From positions 41,780,831-41,844,830 of the forward strand of contig NC_087069.1 in assembly GCF_963678635.1 (NCBI RefSeq): a stretch of DNA of 64,000 nucleotides, given 5' to 3'. The stretch is from Symsagittifera roscoffensis (lineage: Eukaryota > Xenacoelomorpha > Acoela > Convolutidae). This document shows, one piece after another, positions 1-11,100 of the stretch. Within the stretch, counting starts at the first letter, position 1. Each line of letters opens with the position of its first letter. The notes beneath the pieces were generated by a model, which saw only the letters and a program-made list of their open reading frames with translations, made no database searches and had not been told where the DNA came from. The position numbers and the translations under genes are program-made.

Positions 1-440
1 AAATTGGATGCAATCTTGAGAAATTCTACCTCACAAGAAAGACCGGCAGCGGATCGCACGCAAGGCACCAGAGTTGACTTTGTGGAACCACAAAGGGGCA
101 AACGGCAATCGACACCGTTGCCCTTAACCCGGGATACGGTGAGCATAGCACCAACAGCTGCTAAAACAATCATGAAGAATGGAACGTCAAGTACAACGAC
201 TGGCCCGGGGGACTCAACAGCTAACAGCAACGCAGGTCCGGATGCTATGACATGGGCAAGCACTTGGGAGATGATGAACAGGACTCTAGAGGCCTTCGCC
301 ACGAGGAACACTGACTCGAGCGATAGGAGGGACGGAAAATCAAGAAAAACTTTCAAGAAGCCAAAGGAATTCAAATACGACTCCGATGGATGCATCGACA
401 CTTGGGTGGAAGTGATGAGATTACACCTAGAGCAAGATAA
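1..440 (+). pseudogene. Gag fragment of element A
   Basis: The frame is open from the window edge and matches the middle of element B Gag (start of the match in B near 41280). It covers the basic linker and the start of the capsid-like region, with the motif KKPKEF followed by SDGCIDTWVEVM, a pattern typical of retrotransposon Gag. Gag would form the particle shell. After residues LEQDN the sequence leaves gag abruptly and switches into a piece of RT, so the rest of the capsid domain and both zinc knuckles are missing. There is no real start codon here; the true start lies upstream of the window. Confidence 0.8.
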
Positions 441-503
441 CATCAAAGGCTATGCGGACAAGGTATACCCGATGGAACAATTAATGAGACACAAGGGCAA
501 GAA
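441..503 (+). other. 63-base RT segment captured inside gag
   Basis: These 63 bases match 2794-2856 of the same element with only two differences. In pol they encode the RT stretch IKGYADxVYPMxQLMRHKGK. They are fused in frame to the gag remnant and end exactly where a fold-back begins at 503. This is a template-switch scar rather than a functional domain. Confidence 0.9.
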
Positions 504-586
504 CAGTGTTACAATTCCCGGTTTTTGTTGAACCCAACACCAGAGGCTGTACCGGGCTCAACAAAAACCGGGAATTGTAACACTGT
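503..586 (+). repeat. Snap-back inverted repeat at the gag deletion junction
   Basis: The left arm 503-535 is the reverse complement of 554-586 with a single mismatch (532/557); the loop is 18 bases (536-553). The right arm and loop are native sequence: element B has the same region in normal context near 39730-39780. The left arm is an inverted extra copy joined directly to the captured RT piece. The structure fits a nascent cDNA strand that folded back on itself and then jumped to the RT template. Confidence 0.9.
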
Positions 587-2465
587 AAAAATGGTGACGG
601 GAAAGCCATTCGGCATATCGAAAATTGTGGCGAGAATAATGTCGATAGTCACAGTGGGCGGCCACGAGGTAACCAGAAACTTGAGCGAACCGAGCGACCA
701 GACAATAATGCACATTGACGTGTACGCAGATTACTTGAGTGGTATAAGCCCACAAACGACTTCTAGAGCGCTGAGAGCACTACTCATGAGAGGGGGCAGC
801 AAGTCGGTACGTGTTGATAACAGATATACTGAAGCTTATGGTCCACACGAGGTGATGCTAAATATAGATGGGATCAACATCTATACCAAGACAATGATAA
901 CATGTGACGAAGACCTAATTGGGCAAATCTACGTAGGGAAAGAAGAGTTGAAAGTGAGATCGATTGGACACTGCGCCATGCTTGAAGAAGATGCAATGCA
1001 CATCGGGACGGAGGCAGATGTGACAGGGCACGTGCTAGATATAAGTGGCAAAAAGACTCAGTTGCGTGGGTTACTTGATACGGGAGCAGTCTTGAGCGTC
1101 ATACCAATCGAAACTTGGGAAAGGATGGGCTTTGACAAAGGTGACTTGATAGACTCGAGAATACGGCTGTCAGCTGCAAACAAAGGGGCCCTTCGGGTGC
1201 TGGGCAGGACGCCGATAATAGCCCTCAATTTAGGGGAACGTAACCTGTGGATGAGCTTTATCGTGGTAGAAAACCTAGATGAATCTGACCAATTCACTTT
1301 GGGCAGAGACTTCATCAGGAATTTCGACGTAACGATTGACCTAAATAACGCAATGTTCAGGATACGGAACCCGGATAGGAGGTACGCAATCAAACCGGTA
1401 AATTTAATAATGGCAAATGAAAACAAAGCACCGGTATTCTTGAGTAGGAGGGTGAGGCTAAAAGCTAATGAAGCGGCAATCGTAAGCTTGAGGATGAAAA
1501 ATTACAATGAACTAAGTGACAACAAGCAAGTGTGTATAGTTCCGAATCCTAATAGTCAAAGTGCTGCTGTTTTAGGAAGATCATTCTCGATAACGAAGAG
1601 CGGCCTCTGCGTCAGTGTCTTGTTGAATACCCTTGATATACCGATCACGATACAGAGAGGGAGGAAACTGGGATATGCTTTACCGGTTAAAACTCGATAT
1701 GAAACAATTGAGAACTCAAAACAAAATGAAGTTGTTGATTGTCCCAATCACAGGGACAAAATTTGTATCTTGAGACGATTGCAGAAAATAAAAGATTCTT
1801 CAGGTCTTATTAAATCACTTAAGTCAGAAACGGACGATGGGCTGTCGAGCTGTTCGAACTTTCCAGAGCGACCCACACTAGATGAAATGCAAACTGATAA
1901 ACCGGTTCTGCCGGAGATTGAACATTTGAGGGGCAAACTGAAAGATGAACAGCTCGAAGCCATCAAGGACGTACTAGAGCAGAACGAGGAAGTTTTTTCG
2001 AGGCATAAGGCGGATATCGGGTGTTGTAATTTCGTTGAGCATGAAATAGAACTTGAGGAAAACGCGGTACCACACAGAGAGGGGGCGAGGCGCATGACCC
2101 CACACAAATCGGACGCGTGTAGAAAAGAAATCGAGACGTTACTAGAGTATGACATGATAGAACCATCCAAATCACCGTGGGCGTGTGGAGTAGTGATGGC
2201 CAAAAAGAAAGGCGACCAGTTGAGGTTTTGTTGTGACTTTCGATACCTGAACTCCGTCACGGTGAAGGATGCCTATCCCATACCTAGAATTGATGAGAGC
2301 CTCTCGAAGTTAGGTGATGCAAAATTTTTTACGACTCTTGATTTAGGCTCGGCCTTTTGGCAGGTACCATTAAGGAAGCAGGACAGGGACAAGAGTTGGG
2401 TCTGTTTCAATGGAAACGGATGCCGTTTGGACTCTGCAATGCCACAGCCACGTTCCAGCGGTTGA
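525..2465 (+). pseudogene. Pol fragment of A: aspartic protease and N-terminal RT
   Basis: Native sequence resumes at about 536. The protease active-site motif LLDTGAVLSVIP lies at 1071-1106 (DTGA 1077-1088), followed by the flap and ILGRD-like region. RT begins near 1900, with the EHEIELEE stretch, the PSKSPWACGVV block, RFCCDFRYLN and the FTTLDLGSAFWQV block containing the first RT aspartate. The frame is lost after 2390, where A lacks about 16 bases compared with B. Protease and RT would be released from the Gag-Pol polyprotein. In copy C the zinc knuckles and protease share one frame, so Gag and Pol were probably one continuous ORF. Confidence 0.9.
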
Positions 2466-3157
2466 TGGCACACGCGCTGATAGGCGTGACGAAGAAGTCT
2501 GGCAACCTGGTAATGTGCTACGTGGATGACGTGGTAATAGCCACGCCAACACTAGAGGACCACATTGAGAGACTAGACGAAGTGTTTGCATGCATGAAGA
2601 GGTCGGGGCTAAAGTGTAAACCATCAAAGTGCGAGATACTCAAGGACTCAATAAAATACTTGGGCAGGATGGTAGACAAGCACGGCATCAGACCTGATAC
2701 GGACGCCGTGGAAGCAGTCCTGACCTGGAAATCACCGAAGACAGAGCACCAGTTGATGAGCTTCCTGGGTTTCGCTAACTATTATAGAGAGTTCATCAAA
2801 GGCTATGCGGACAATGTATACCCGATGCAACAATTAATGAGACACAAGGGCAAGAAGTTCATGTGGAACAACGCGGCAGAAGAGTCATTCCAGAGAATAA
2901 AGAAAGAGCTATGTGAGGCACCAGTACTGGGTATGCCGACTGAGAAGGGGATGTACGTGCTGGACACGGATGCGTCGGTAGTCGCGATTTCTGGGATTCT
3001 CCACCAAGAACAAGAATGGAATGGGAAGACAGTCTTGAGACCAATAGCGTACGGGAGCAAAGTCCTGAGCGACACAGAAATGAAGTACGGAGCACCGAAA
3101 GCAGAGATGTTCGCGGTGGTCCTTTGTCGAGAAATACAGGGCATACCTGGGCAGTGA
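2357..3157 (+). pseudogene. Pol fragment of A: RT palm/thumb and start of RNase H
   Basis: From about 2395 this frame carries the rest of RT: LFQWKRMPFGLCNATATFQ, then the catalytic YVDD at 2519-2530, then the connection. RNase H starts with VLDTDASVVAISGIL near 2957, which contains its first catalytic aspartate. The frame ends when two bases are missing near 3120, within the stretch that reads MFAVVTFVEKY in the other copies. The residues before 2395 in this frame are not native. Confidence 0.88.
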
Positions 3158-6100
3158 GCCATTCAAGTTGCGAGTCGACAACAGAGCACTGAGCTGGCTG
3201 AAAACGTACTCAATGGACCAAAGTTACATTGGGAGGTGGATAGTTCGCCTGGACGGATACAACATGATAATTGAGCATAGAACGCAAGATAAACATCAGA
3301 ATGCCGACAACTTGAGTAAGAAGACGGAGTTCTATGAGAGACAAGAGCAAAGAGAAGCAGACAGACCTGAAATCAAAGATGGCTTCTCATTCATGGACAA
3401 GGAAACGTACGACAGTCTTCCACTCACGAGATGGCTGGACAAGTCAGACAAACCGATAGAAGATCATCCTGAATTGCCTAAAGAGCCTCCAGAGAAGACC
3501 ATCTTGAAGAAGAGCAAGAGGATTCCGATTGAAATTATACTCAAGTCGAAGATCGTGAAGGAGACGCTCAAGGCAAAAGGCTATGATCTTAACCAGGTGG
3601 AAGCAGGAACTGCACAGATAGATGATGACTTAATGAGGTTGCTCGAGAAACTATCAGATGATAAGCCCGTGACCCAAGAGAAGGGTAAAGAGGAACCGGA
3701 AGTCACTATACTTCGGAGAAAAGAGACAGTGAACGATACTAACTCATCAAGAGGAAGCGTCACTGACAGCAAAGATGTCGTGCGGTCACTAGTTGACAAA
3801 ATCCCCGAAGACATTCTGGAGCAGACCAAGGTTAGGAAAAAGAAAGTGACGTTCAAAGAAGATACTGAACACCTGGGACCAGGTCAAGAGTCCGGGGAGT
3901 GTTCCAGGTTCACGGAAGACGGAACCGGAGAAGGAAAATTGTCCGGGGAGCGTGAAGGATGGGATGAAGACTCGGATGAGAGCAGCGAAAACCAAGACAG
4001 TCTGTGCATGATATTGGCGGAAGAGAAGACAAGGCACCACGACAGGGAGTTACAGACGGATCCATCTTCAGGAACATACAACATGGACATACAGGAGATG
4101 CGAGGTGGTGAGGAACTTGAGAAAATTGCGGTTGCAAGGAAACCATTCAGGGAAATATCATGCAACTCAAACATCAGAACGAATCTGGTGCCAGAAGATG
4201 ATATGAAAATCGTGAAAAGGATGATATGCGTGAAACTGAGTGATGACATCCACAACCCTGGTGAGATGAATGGACAGATCATGGCGCTAAAGGAGCATGT
4301 CAAGGCGAGATATAGGCTGTCAGACCTAATAAGAGCCCAGAAGAATGACAAAATGACAAGTAACCTCTCCAAATGGATCCAGTCGGGGGTCAAGGAGAAG
4401 GAGGAACTTGAGGAAGACAGCTACAAGATCTTGAGCCAGTTCTACAAAGAAAAGAAAGACTTACTTTATCACACAGCTGATGGGGTGGTAGCGTGCAAGA
4501 GGAGAGATGAGGAAAAGATATTACACAAACACAACCTCATCATACTACCACAATTGTACCAGACGGAGGTGCTTTTCAGATCACACGACCAGATGGGCCA
4601 CCAGGGGATAGACAAAGTACAACAAAGGATACTTCACATGTTTGATTGGCCAGGAATGAGAAAAGCTTGCGAGAGATGGGTGAATGCCTGCCTGGCATGT
4701 CTCCAGGTAAAAGACCCAAGGAAGATGAAGTTTCCCCTCAAGTCCGTTGAGAGCTCAGAGTTCAATGAAGTGGTGCAGATAGACCATCAAAAAATCTGCA
4801 TGACAGAGTCGGGATATAACCAGATACTGGTTATAATAGATCACTTCACAAAGTTGGCGGAAGCGGTTCCGTGCCAGACAGCCTCGGCCGAAGAGACATG
4901 TGATCATCTGATAACGCATTGGATATCGCGGTATGGTTGTCCAATGACTTTCCAGTCGGACAACGGCAAAGCTTTCGTGGGGGACTTGACAAAAGAATTG
5001 ATGAAGAGATCGCACATTGCTCAAGCACACTCGACGACCTATCATCCACAGACCAATGGGTTGGTAGAGAGACAGAACAGGACACTGGTCAACATGTTAA
5101 GGGTGTACTGCTCAAGATACATGACGGACTGGGACAAATACCTGCCACAGGTAGTAGGAGCCTACAACAGTACACAGCACTCAACGACGGGCATCAGTCC
5201 TTTCATAATGTTGACGGGCAGGGAGAGAGCAATGCCTCTGATATTCTTTTACCCGGAATACGAAGGGAAAAGGACGTCGCCTCAGGCATACGTGAAAGAA
5301 GCGATCAAAAGACAACAGGAGTTGAACGAGCTATGCAGGAGGAACACGGCGCAAGCGCAAATGAGGCAACGCAGGAAATATGACGAAAAAAGATTACGTG
5401 CAAAGCCATATGAAGTGGTCCAATACGTGTGGGTCTTCCAAAATGTCATACCGCCCAAGGGAACAAAGAAACTACTCAAGAAGTGGAGGGGACCATTCAT
5501 GATAACGGAGGTTCATCAACAAGGACGGTTCTATCGCTTGAGTACTGGGCGAGCGGGACATTATGAAAATCTGAAGCCTCACGTCCCGTCCCCAGAGGAT
5601 TGGTGCATACCGAAGGACATGGAGGGTCTTGAGTACCTAGTGGTAGAGCCAGCGTGTGAAGTGAATGAAAAAGGCACCAGAGAGAAAAATGATGGTAATG
5701 AGAACTTGAGTTTGGACGACAACGAAAAGATAGGAGGGGAGTCTGATGCAGGATCATTTGTAGAAGAAGACTGGAACGACCCGGAGCAAGATGAGGTGCC
5801 GAAGTGGATGGAGCCGGATCGACCGACACCACCGGAAACCAGGACTGGCAATCGTAAACGCACCGGCATGAGGTACAACAGGTACGGGGATGACTTCTTG
5901 ATCGATAAGATACAGCCAGATAAATTGGGCGAGGAACTACTGAGCGCAGGCGAACTGGAAGCCGGAGAGGAATGGCAGGTCATTGACGATGGTGGACACT
6001 ATCCGCAGGAAGACCACTCGACACCGGAATTAGAGACGGATCTCGAGCAGAGTGAGATAGAGAGGAGGGAGAACACGAACTTGAGGATACTAGAGTGGAT

Positions 6101-6851
6101 GCGCGATGTCAAAGACGAGAGCCACGAAGGACAAAGCATTCAACAAGTCGATGTATCAGCGGCAAATTACATGAAGACAGAGGACCCTCTTTTCGGATGG
6201 ACGGCAACAGACAGGCCACTGGACATTCCTCAGGACAATTCAGACCCGACAACATCGACGGGGACGTCGATAAATATTTTTGTCCGGGGAGTGGGGGTAG
6301 GACTCACCCACACCGAAAATTTGATAATAAAGAAGCTCAAGGAAGTGAGAGAAACAAGCGAATTGGATCTGGAAGAAGAAGAGCCGGAGCCTACCATAGG
6401 TTGGAATTTCAAAACGAAATTTGAAATACCCAATGAGTACTCGGAGAACATCATGATAACGGATAGTGACTTCATCCTGTCAAACAGGACTAGCGCGATC
6501 TGCATCACGGCGGACATGAGTTTCAAATCAAGATTGGAAGCTGACTTCAGAAGAGAGTACCAGAACGTGGAGTTTCTGTTCAGACAGAGACCAGGACTAG
6601 GAGGGATGGCAGCGCTTCCACCATCAGTAGCACAAGTCCCGGGCAAATATCTGTGCTTCCTAGTGACGAGGGTCAATGACAGGAACACAATTGATCCCGA
6701 ACACGTGATGTTGGCACTAACAAGACTACGAGACTTCATGATTGAAAGAGGAATAACGGAGGTCTCAATGTCGGTGTATGACCCAAAAAGGGGGCAAACT
6801 GAGCTCGAGGGAATTGTACGCTATCCTACATGTAGTCTTTGCGGAAACTGA
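3121..6851 (+). pseudogene. Pol fragment of A: RNase H end, acidic linker, integrase, start of macro-like tail
   Basis: RNase H continues with YRAYLGS and ends with HQNADNLSKKTEF. A long acidic, low-complexity linker of about 350 residues follows (about 3350-4430), far more than most Ty3 elements have between RNase H and integrase. Integrase has an HHCC zinc module (HDQMGHQG ... CLACLQ), a DDE core (VQIDHQ, QSDNGKAF, GLVERQNR) and a GPY/F-type module (KKWRGPFMITEV). A second disordered acidic segment then leads into the macro-like domain. Frame is lost near 6795 by one extra base in a G run, so the last residues to 6851 are not native. Integrase inserts the cDNA into host chromatin. Confidence 0.9.
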
Positions 6852-6897
6852 GATAATGGTGTATCTGCACAAAAAATACTACTTGAGCATCGCCTGA
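6445..6897 (+). pseudogene. Macro-like domain at the C terminus of Pol (A), frameshifted
   Basis: The stretch has the layout of a small macro domain of the TARG1/OARD1 kind: a strand (SAICITADM), a helix (ADFRREYQNVEFLFRQRP), a GGMAALP strand, KYLCFLVTR, a long helix (MLALTRLRDFMIERG), then ITEVSMSVYDP and a final helix and strand. A macro domain binds or hydrolyses ADP-ribose. The glycine-rich ligand loop is altered and the lysine after LVT is arginine here (lysine in copy C), so activity is uncertain. The homologous end in B is in frame and ends in HLHKKYYLSIA; in A the matching stop is TGA at 6895-6897 after a frameshift near 6795. Confidence 0.7.
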
Positions 6898-7375
6898 GTT
6901 GGGGGCACGGGGGTCTCGAGTTGGGTGTGAGGGAGGAGTCTTGAGTTAGGTACTGGGGTGCGGCACAGGTAAAGGGATCTTAAGACGTGATTGGCATGAC
7001 AATTAAATTTTAAAAAGAATTAACGGTGCTAAAACATAAAATGAATCTGCATGCTTTTAAGGAAATTCCAAATTGAATCGTTTTAAGTAGAATGAAAATG
7101 ATACGATTTTAACCATACTGGTAAAAGGGGGGGGGGTTTCTAGGTTAGGAGCATGACATGTTAGGTCTTAATGTGGTTTCTGTTTTCAAATCCAACTACA
7201 CTCAAGCGAGAGACAGAAAGAGAAATCTTGATTGAACTCGCGATAATCGACACCTACAGCAAGTGTTTGCAAGGGAACATTTCTAGAGAATTCTTGAGTT
7301 GGGTAATACTTGAGTCGGTAAGGTAATTCTTGAGCTGGTTAACATATACCTGTATACATCCCGAACTCACAAAGA
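6898..7375 (+). promoter_or_regulatory. Spacer between pol and ORF3 of A
   Basis: There is no coding sequence for 478 bases. CTTGAG occurs four times (near 6942, 7293, 7308, 7329) and CTCGAG once, against about 0.1 expected per hexamer. A run of nine G lies near 7129. How ORF3 is expressed is not evident: the spacer could hold an internal promoter, a splice acceptor or an internal ribosome entry site, and I see no motif that decides. B has an equivalent spacer of 467 bases and C one of 475. Confidence 0.5.
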
Positions 7376-8179
7376 ATGGCAGACAGATTCTGGAAATCCA
7401 TGCCCGCGGCCCTGAAGAAGCCTACTCTTGATGAGCTGTACAGACGCCTGAGGGACCTGGACTATACCCAGATAGACGAGAGAATAGCGGTAATGCTGAA
7501 TGCCATCCTCCAGTTGGAAGACCAGGGTGAATGCAGGGAGTCTGCGACGGAGGCTGTCTTGATGATCGGCTACACCACCGAGGGTATATCAAACCAAGAA
7601 CAGACCAGATGGTTGTCTTGGAATGTGGATGGAGGAGTAAGGGGCTTTGACTTGGCAAGGAATCCTGGCCTGAGTAACAACACTGAATATGGCGCAGGGG
7701 AATTCCCACTACCAGCTAGGCCAACAGCAAGACCTACAGGCCAGGGCTCGAGTAGGGTGCCGTCGATGACGCGAGCGCAACAGACGACCGAGGCATATCC
7801 GGATATTGGTGTTCTAAAGAAAGAGCTCGAGAAGGCGCAGAAGGAAAGGAACAAGGCGAACATCGATCGGGATCAGGCAAAGATGGATCGGGAGAAGGTT
7901 CAGCTGGAGAGAGACCAGGCGGTCAACGAGCGCGATCAGACTCTGAGGTTACTTGAGATGCTAAAAGCTGAACATCAGCAAGAACTAAGGGTGCGGGAGA
8001 ACGCCGCGAATCGTGATCAACTGAAGTCGGAGTTGGAGAGAATAGAGCAACGACAACGCGAGCTTGATGCACAGAAGGGAGCCAGACCAAAGAAGCGAGT
8101 GGTTACCAGCTCGAGGCCAGAGTCACGCATGGAGGTGGATGAAGCCCCCAGGGCAAGAGGACCGCGAACACATGAGTGA
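7376..8179 (+). CDS. ORF3 of A, N-terminal part (conserved head and coiled coil)
   Basis: The start is ATG at 7376; B (32946) and C (59026) start at matching places. Residues 1-115 form a conserved head, with a landmark near residues 80-100 (LSWNVDGGVRGFDLARNPGL) that is recognisable in C as MSGHDVAREPGL. Residues 145-240 form a charged coiled coil built on a repeating seven-residue RDQAxxx pattern. The frame closes at 8179 because A lacks about 27 bases present in B just before EHMSEGL, so the protein is split from the main ORF3 frame by this single lesion. The function of the head is unknown. Confidence 0.75.
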   Translation: MADRFWKSMPAALKKPTLDELYRRLRDLDYTQIDERIAVMLNAILQLEDQGECRESATEAVLMIGYTTEGISNQEQTRWLSWNVDGGVRGFDLARNPGLSNNTEYGAGEFPLPARPTARPTGQGSSRVPSMTRAQQTTEAYPDIGVLKKELEKAQKERNKANIDRDQAKMDREKVQLERDQAVNERDQTLRLLEMLKAEHQQELRVRENAANRDQLKSELERIEQRQRELDAQKGARPKKRVVTSSRPESRMEVDEAPRARGPRTHE

Positions 8180-11100
8180 AGGGTTGGAAGTCTGGATACC
8201 GAATGACGCAACGCCTTCCTTGCGTAGCCTAGAGACGCAACCCGTACGCCCACTGATGGATGTGGTACTGCCGGGATATACCCCAACCTCGACCTCGAGT
8301 GACAGTCAGGTGAGCGGCGGCTCATCGCGTCTGAAAGAGCTGGGCGAGAAATTACGGCAGAAAAGTCGTGAAAGTTCGGCAAGACCGGAGCTTCCCCCAA
8401 CTTGGAGGGAACAGCCGGTCAGGAGCGTCGTGATCTCGAATTATAAGAAAAATACAGAGAAGAGGTACCACAGGCACAATCGGCTGGATTGGAGTGCGGA
8501 ACAGAAAGCCAGGAGGGACTGCTTTCATGATGCAGCCTGGGTGGAGTATCTTGCGCCACCCCGTGTGCCAGAAGGTGCAGTTCACCTAATCGTAGGGGAC
8601 AGCCTGGTGCGGGTGTTGACCCGGATCCAATCGCATTGGCAGACAGGAATCTTGAGTTTCGCTGGAGCTGCCACGCCACAGATGTTGGCAACACTCGACA
8701 TGCTAGGGATGACTAAAGTATACACGGTGACCCTGATGATCGGGACTAACGATGTATCAAGGGGAGAAGCGAGGAAAATAACGAGGCTGCACGACAAGAT
8801 GAGCTGCCTTCTTGAGGAGCTGAGGATCCAGATGGACCCCATTCTGTTGACGGTATGTACTGTCCCCTACAATATGATGTTTGATCAGCACGCCTTGGAG
8901 ATGAATGAGAAGGTGCCGAACCTAAACAAGGTGATCCGAGATATCCACCGGAAGAGTGTGCTCCCTGTCAGACTGTTGGACGTGGCGGAGCGCATGGAGA
9001 AAAAGGGATTCCCTGAAGACACCTCCAATGATGGAATCCACTTCGATAGGCCAAGGGGAGCGGAGTGGCTGAACGACGTCTTCCAAGAACACATAAACAC
9101 GCTAGAGGCGGATCTGCTAGAGACAGCCCAATTCACATTAGGACCACCCCCAAACCCACCATTCCTTGACTCAAGGGCCTTGTCTGGTCGCTTGGGAACG
9201 AGAGTTGACACTAGAGACAGTTCGAGGAGCAACCAGACCAGATTGCAGAGTGTCACGCCAATGGAGTCTGAGGAGGTGACGTCATCAACACCTCCAGGCT
9301 CGGCGATATCCTCAGTGGTAGTGGCAGAGAACAAGCGGGAAAAGAGATCTAGGGAGACCGCTCGCTTGAGATATCCTGAGAAGGTGAAAGAACTGGACCT
9401 AGAGGGTTTGGAATGCAGGCGAGAATTGGCGGAGACCCTGGGGATTGAACGAGTGTCGCACGAGGATTTAAACAGACATCATTGCGTGGACTGGTTGAAA
9501 GCTCATGAGGCACACTTCTCGAGAACGAAATTGATGAAGTCCACAGATCTGACCGGAATTCCCACAAAAGCGATCATGGGACCCATTAACTACAGACCTC
9601 TCAAGCTGTTGGGGAGTCCTGGACTCATAGTAGAACCCCCCAAACACCGAACAAGCATCGCCAGGATTAGGTTGGCGACCCCGGCACAGTTAAAAGTGGT
9701 GGACAAGCTACTCAATCCGGGGGGAATGGAATTGCCAGATGCCGCTTACGAAGGCTCGAAGTTGGCGGAAGATCCCAGGTACGGGAAGCCCTGTGGCAGC
9801 ATCCAGCTGGCCAAAACCCTGGCAGTTTATGATAGAGCAGATCCAGCTGCTGCGAGAGTAGTCATTGTGGCGGGATCGGACTTCGAAGGAACGTCTCCCA
9901 AGTTGTTCTGGCCGGAGACTCTGATATACTATTTGCCAGGAGCTGAATTAAACCAGATGTTAACTCTGGTGGTGGCAATAAAGTCGGAGATGCCCTGTGA
10001 GCCTGAGCTGCTGTTGTTTGCAGGAATGAATGATCACCTGCACGCGATGGGACTTCTTGAGCAGCTGAAGGGCAATGAAATTCCGACATCGAGGAAGATA
10101 TGGGAAGCCATTCAGGCGTTGTTTGCAGTGATGAATGAAGTGCAAGAGAATGTTATCTCGAGATTTGGATCTAAGACGAAGGTGGTGTTCACCACATCCC
10201 CTGGATACGCGAATATGCCACCCGCCCTACAATTCGTGTACGCGGTCTTGATCCTAATAGCAGAAGGGAATGAATGGCGGATTCTAATGGCAGCCCCCAA
10301 TCGGGAGTTGGAGCCATCGAACCTGAGGCTTCGCAAGTCAGAATTGGCGGCGGCATGGGCGGACATATCTCATGCACTGAGGGGCTTTTATGGACTAGCC
10401 GACATCCTGATCGTGTTAGATGAGGTGCTCTTGCTAGAGATATCGAACTTTGCCAGGCAACTTAAGTTCAGCCCTGTCATCGGGGACGATCACCCGGCGA
10501 TAAGCCAATTGACGGCCAGCTTGTGGTTTCGGAGCATGGATGTGAAGATCACAAATTCCACCAGCAAGTCTAGAGGTCCTAGTTACGAGAGAAGAAATGT
10601 GGCTGAGACGGAAAAGCAATTAGAATCGATGAAATATCGCTTGACGCAAGAGAATGGCTGGTGGCCATTTTTGACACCAAGGCTGGACAACGCCACGAAT
10701 AAGACGAGGGAAGAAGCACCACCCCTCGTGAAACAAGTCTGGAGTTTTCTGGAGAAACAACTGGAGCTGGCCGAAGTAAGAGACATGACGGTGGCTAGAT
10801 TTGTCTCGGCCGCCAATGAAGTGACGATTGGAGGGTTCTGGAGAGAGCACGCCAAGGGTGAGCTGAGGACTAGGAGGGATCATGAGATTCTCAAGTTCTT
10901 GAGTCCTTGCTGGGAAAAGGAATTCATGGCAGGAATGTTCGGCACCACGGCGACTATCTTTGTAGCCTTCGTGCAGGAGATACTGGGCATGCCCATCAGC
11001 CTGCTCTTGGCTTTGTACCTGGTCTACCCCAGATACTTGTTCAACATGGGCCCAGCATACATGTTTAGTCGAGGAGTAGAGACACTTCGAGTTGATGGGT

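Noticed and set aside
2390-3125. Programmed ribosomal frameshifting within pol of A
   Set aside because: The shifts are inside conserved RT and RNase H motifs, coincide with small deletions relative to B and C, and lie at different sites in each copy.
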